Positions 14,183 through 16,627 of a stretch of 16,627 bases of DNA are shown piece by piece. Position 1 is the stretch's first letter. Each line of letters begins with the position of its first letter. Source of the DNA: Caryophanales bacterium UBA6768 (lineage in GTDB: Bacteria; Bacillota; Bacilli; Bacillales_D; Amphibacillaceae); assembly GCA_002453315.1 (NCBI GenBank), contig DKGO01000215.1, positions 1-16,627 on the forward strand. Reading direction: 5' to 3'. The position numbers and the translations under genes are program-made. A model generated the notes under the pieces. It worked only from the letters and a program-made list of their open reading frames with translations, had not been told where the DNA came from and made no database searches.

Positions 14183-14223
14183 ACATATAGTCAGATAATT
14201 AGCACTAATTGAGCACTATATGT
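14183..14223. promoter_or_regulatory. Operator candidate upstream of the toxin-antitoxin operon
   Basis: ACATATAGT (14183-14191) and ACTATATGT (14215-14223) form a perfect 9-bp inverted repeat. Inside it AGCACTA occurs twice as a direct repeat (14201-14207 and 14212-14218), 11 bp apart or one helical turn. Autoregulation by the HigA-like antitoxin would fit. No clear -35/-10 pair was found, and the toxin start lies inside or next to the repeat. Confidence 0.5.
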
Positions 14224-14310
14224 CCTATCCCCCTTTAAATTTTTTATAAAATTAAAAAAGTTTCAAAATACTAAATTATTGTGCAGCCCACACAACAAAA
14301 CCTTAACCAC

Positions 14311-14337
14311 CTTTAACACACTAAAAGGTCTGACCCC
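14311..14337 (+). repeat. GGGGTCTGACCCC-family repeat
   Basis: CTTTAACACACTAAAAGGTC (14311-14330), continuing TGACCCC. The first 17 bases closely match the copies at 16320-16343 and 16409-16436, which shows that the repeat unit extends to the left of the palindromic core. Confidence 0.65.
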
Positions 14338-15397
14338 AGCATTTCTTGGCACTGTTGTCTTATCATTACTATATTCTCCTGTAATTATTTAAAGATAGTC
14401 ATTGCGAAAAAAAATAAGCATCAATTACTTCAGTTTTTTATTATTTTTGGTTTTGAAAAGAAAGAGAAGATTCTATCTATTTCTACGGGGAATAATATTC
14501 GTGGCAACCATTGCACACCTACTTAATATGATTCGGAAAAGAAGCACTATCTATTTTTCATAAATTTAAGAACATACAAACGCCATTAATAATACATTCG
14601 ACAAACCTTCTTAAATTCCTTCATTTTTTTACAACTTTTTCAATCTAATCCAAACGTCCAATCACACTCCAACTCAACCACCAACACTTCATACAGCAAT
14701 CTCCATTTCCAAGTCATTACATCATCCGATATTGACGACTCACCCTCATACAATCACAGCCACCTTGCCTCCCAAACATCCCGACCCCAAACACCCCCCG
14801 ATACCAATCGACAAACGAGCTCATCCCGTCGCTCCCCAGCCCACCACTATGATTCCTGATTCAGATACAACCCCCACATTCACACCATCCCCATCAAGAA
14901 AAATCATCCCCCTCCATCCACCACGAACCATTTCACCCCTCCAACATCCCTCATTTAAAACCAACCGATTCCTCACAACCAAACAACATTTATTCACCCA
15001 ACCACCAACATCCTTTCCACACACACCCATGAACCCTCCTGTCACATCTACCATCACACAGATCATTTTCAGCCATCTCGCCAAATAGCGTTCATCCCGA
15101 TGACCCTTACATGCATCCATCATTTCCTTTCAATAGGAACATCCACTGCAACCACATCACCCAACTTCCCCACAACCCCTTCTTCGGGGAAAATTTTAGC
15201 TTTATCACCCACGCACCCTTACCGGTGTGAATCCATCATTTAACCCAACGCACGCCGTCGCCCGCACTCCCACCAGTCATCAGAAATCCGCTAAATGTTC
15301 ACCTTAACGGACGTGACAAAAAAATGCCTGCATCTCTTGGCGATATTAACAATGCAAAATGTTGAATAACGATCATGTTAACATCCATCCAAAACAC

Positions 15398-15424
15398 AAA
15401 AAAACCACTATCAACTAATGATAG
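15398..15424 (-). terminator. Minus-strand terminator-like hairpin
   Basis: On the minus strand CTATCA and TGATAG form a 6-bp stem with a 5-base loop, extended by G-T pairs, followed by GG and seven T (15424-15398). No minus-strand gene precedes it in the window, so it may stop antisense transcription from the XRE-comK region or be a remnant. Confidence 0.45.
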
Positions 15425-15575
15425 CAGCCTGCCTATCGACACTTATCCCTAAATCAATCAACAATAGAACACATCATTTCAATTTCTCATTTTAATATCA
15501 CAAACATGTCCTTTAGGTCATTCTTTCTTATCTCTTTTATAAGGATAATGAAATAAAAAGTGGGGGATGTACCCT

Positions 15576-15845
15576 ATGGATGATAGAAAAGCATTAGAAG
15601 AAATTTGGAGACAACTTATTTCTGAAACATTTAAAGCCCATCGGTCCAAACTAGGATTGACACAAAAAGATGTTTCAGAAGCAATAAACTGTGATGAAAT
15701 TCATTACGGAAGAATTGAGCGTGGTGATAAATTACCAGGTGGTCTCTTATTGGGACTCATCGTCATCGCATTAGAAATCGATTTCCCTGAACTAATGAAC
15801 GTATACAAACAAAAAGAAGCCGAATACTATAGGAGGTATAAATGA
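15576..15845 (+). CDS. XRE-family helix-turn-helix regulator
   Basis: The protein is 89 residues from ATG 15576, which has GTGGGGG 9 bases upstream. An ATG at 15567 overlaps that site and is rejected. The helix-turn-helix spans about 18-72 (FKAHRSKLGLTQKDVSEAI, then HYGRIERGDKLPG), and the C-terminus is a short charged helix. Its TGA overlaps the ATG of the second comK paralogue (ATGA, 15842-15845), and the AGGAGG for that gene is inside this gene's last codons, so the two are translated together. It probably controls its own promoter and the coupled ComK-like protein, or acts as its partner. A TATAAG-like -10 lies near 15538, without a good -35. Confidence 0.85.
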   Translation: MDDRKALEEIWRQLISETFKAHRSKLGLTQKDVSEAINCDEIHYGRIERGDKLPGGLLLGLIVIALEIDFPELMNVYKQKEAEYYRRYK

Positions 15846-16297
15846 ATCACATCCTCTCAACCTATACCATCACAACGAACACCCTCGCTGTCGTCCCCGC
15901 TCGAACGATTGAATATAGCTCAATCGTGCTGGAGTCAAATCAGCAATGTTATATCAAACAAACACCATTTGAAATCATTAAAGCCTCGTGCATCAATTAC
16001 TGGTCCACCTACGACGGGAGACGACAAACAACGATTCAACAGACCGGCTTCAAACAAAAAACACCCATTCCAATCAGCAAACAAAACAATATCATAGCAT
16101 TTCCAACCCATTCACCAATAAATTATGATTGTTGTTGGATAATATACAGTCCCTATCTTAGAATCATTCCCCATCCAAGAAAGACAATTCTCTACATTGG
16201 CCACGGGAAATCCATCACTCTCGATATTTCAAATCATATATTACAAAAACAAATAGAAAGAGCGTTTGTGGTTTATTATAAAATGCAAACGGCATAA
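15842..16297 (+). CDS. ComK-family protein, short paralogue 2
   Basis: The protein is 151 residues. It shares the ComK core with paralogue 1: TNTLAVVPAR, CINYWSTYDGRR (47-58), FKQKTPIPIS, AFPTHSP and CCWI. Over a third of positions agree with paralogue 1 by eye. As there, the C-terminal extension of Bacillus subtilis ComK (including the FMLYPK segment bound by MecA) is absent, so it would escape MecA-ClpCP proteolysis if it acts like ComK. AGGAGG lies 5 bases upstream of ATG 15842, inside the XRE gene. The codons are unusually A/C-rich and G-poor compared with paralogue 1, in line with the G-depleted stretch to the left. It may bind AAAA-N5-TTTT boxes such as the array at 11224-11288. No terminator was seen directly after it. 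Confidence 0.85.
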   Translation: MNHILSTYTITTNTLAVVPARTIEYSSIVLESNQQCYIKQTPFEIIKASCINYWSTYDGRRQTTIQQTGFKQKTPIPISKQNNIIAFPTHSPINYDCCWIIYSPYLRIIPHPRKTILYIGHGKSITLDISNHILQKQIERAFVVYYKMQTA

Positions 16298-16319
16298 AAA
16301 CTTGGATGGTAGCAAATTA

Positions 16320-16343
16320 CTTTAACACATTAATGAGGTCTGA
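16320..16343 (+). repeat. Decayed copy of the GGGGTCTGACCCC-family repeat
   Basis: CTTTAACACATTAATGAGGT (16320-16339), then CTGA, retains the left arm and GGTCTGA but has lost the CCCC half. Confidence 0.5.
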
Positions 16344-16408
16344 TTACATCAAATTCATTCTTCTAAATACAAAAAAATTGTTAACCACTCACATCAACAC
16401 CTTCATCA

Positions 16409-16436
16409 CTTTATCACACTAAAGGGGTCTGACCCC
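16409..16436 (+). repeat. GGGGTCTGACCCC-family repeat, best copy
   Basis: CACTAAAGGGGTCTGACCCC (16417-16436) is preceded by CTTTATCA. The core GGGGTC-T-GACCCC is a perfect palindrome. It is the reference copy for the family in this window. Confidence 0.75.
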
Positions 16437-16543
16437 AATTCCCACTATAGATGAACTTTTCAAAAACTGTTTTTGATAGTTTTACTTAGGGATTACTGAA
16501 TAATTAAAAACCTTTGATTCTATTATATTTGTTCCCGTTTTTC

Positions 16544-16572
16544 TCGTCATAAGGTGCAAGGTAATTTATAAT
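16544..16572 (+). promoter_or_regulatory. Promoter of the gene at the right edge
   Basis: TATAAT (16567-16572) is a perfect -10, with TCGTCA (16544-16549) 17 bases upstream as a 4-of-6 -35. It lies 34 bases before the ATG at 16607. Confidence 0.5.
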
Positions 16573-16606
16573 AGATAGTAACCATTATTGTCTCGGAGGT
16601 CGTTTC

Positions 16607-16627
16607 ATGTACACACATAATGCCAAT
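16607..16627 (+). CDS. Start of a gene cut by the right edge
   Basis: ATG 16607 has CGGAGG 8 bases upstream and a promoter before it. Only seven codons (MYTHNAN) are visible, so the product cannot be named. Confidence 0.5.

Larger units (their letters stand above)
14224..15575. other. Gene-poor, partly G-depleted region
   Basis: No convincing gene lies in this 1.35 kb. A 36-codon plus-strand frame (14453-14563) starts KRKRRFYLFLRG and has one hydrophobic helix, but has no ribosome binding site. From about 14640 to 15290 the plus strand has almost no G (some 60-base lines have one or two). Frames there are low-complexity: a Pro/Thr/His-rich plus-strand frame with a TTG start, and a Gly/Val/Trp-rich minus-strand frame (14821-15123). 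On the minus strand a 30-codon frame (15120-15212) ending GKLGDVVAVDVPIERK overlaps the latter by ATGA, and AAAGGAA precedes the ATG, so a decayed two-gene unit is possible. Confidence 0.45.
16298..16606. other. Intergenic region with two repeats and an AT-box
   Basis: There is no gene here. It holds repeat copies at 16320-16343 and 16409-16436 and a 17-bp hairpin TCAAAAACTGTTTTTGA (16460-16476), whose centre AAAAACTGTTTTT (16462-16474) is an exact AAAA-N5-TTTT box. No second box lies at 8, 18 or 31 bases, so a working ComK site is unproven. Confidence 0.45.

Noticed and set aside
14732..15088. 118-codon plus-strand frame rich in Pro, Thr and His
   Set aside because: TTG start without a ribosome binding site, low-complexity composition explained by the G-depleted DNA, no domain.
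14821..15123. 100-codon minus-strand frame rich in Gly, Val and Trp
   Set aside because: Composition mirrors the G/T-rich strand and no family is recognisable. It has a weak ribosome binding site, so it is mentioned only as a possible remnant.
16462..16474. AAAAACTGTTTTT as a second ComK site
   Set aside because: An exact AT-box, but no partner at 8, 18 or 31 bases. AAAA near 16506 is followed by TGAT instead of TTTT.

Overview
The window looks like a chromosomal accessory stretch from a low-GC Firmicute, most likely a Bacillaceae member. The reasons are the AT-rich sequence, strong GGAGG-type ribosome binding sites, TTG and GTG starts, a perfect CcpA cre operator, two ComK-family proteins and a DnaD-domain protein. 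No rRNA, tRNA, CRISPR array or complete insertion sequence was seen.

Left part (1-4836, all on the minus strand). This is a catabolic uptake unit. In transcription order it has an IclR-type regulator, a TRAP transporter (DctP lipoprotein, DctQ, DctM), and then, after a 459-base gap, an HpcH/HpaI-type aldolase cut by the window edge. A terminator separates iclR from dctP. The dctP promoter carries a consensus cre site over its -35 box. The unit probably imports an organic or sugar acid whose keto-acid product is cleaved by the aldolase. From 4837 to 6234 there is only decayed sequence, including a possible nuclease-like remnant.

Middle (6235-10131, plus strand). A two-gene unit encodes a Gfo/Idh/MocA-type oxidoreductase lacking the usual catalytic His and, one base later, an 822-residue STAND NTPase with a TPR-like tail. 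A perfect 16-bp palindrome overlaps the promoter, a second LacI-type site lies downstream of it, and a terminator closes the unit. I could not match this pairing to a named system.

Right part (10140-16627) is a mosaic. A more GC-rich DnaD-domain gene (minus) is preceded by three exact AAAA-N5-TTTT boxes with 8- and 18-bp spacers, which is the geometry of a Bacillus ComK binding site. A short comK paralogue follows (plus). Next comes a minus-strand operon of a HigB-like toxin, an XRE antitoxin, a phosphoribosyltransferase and a SLOG-type Rossmann protein. After 1.3 kb of strongly G-depleted, apparently non-coding sequence comes an XRE regulator translationally coupled to a second short comK paralogue. 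Palindromic repeats with the core GGGGTCTGACCCC are scattered through this part and sit exactly at gene ends. A new gene begins at the right edge.

The strongest lead is the combination of two ComK-like proteins without the C-terminal MecA-binding tail and a DnaD-like gene with a textbook ComK box. Together they suggest an accessory ComK-type regulatory circuit acting on replication.
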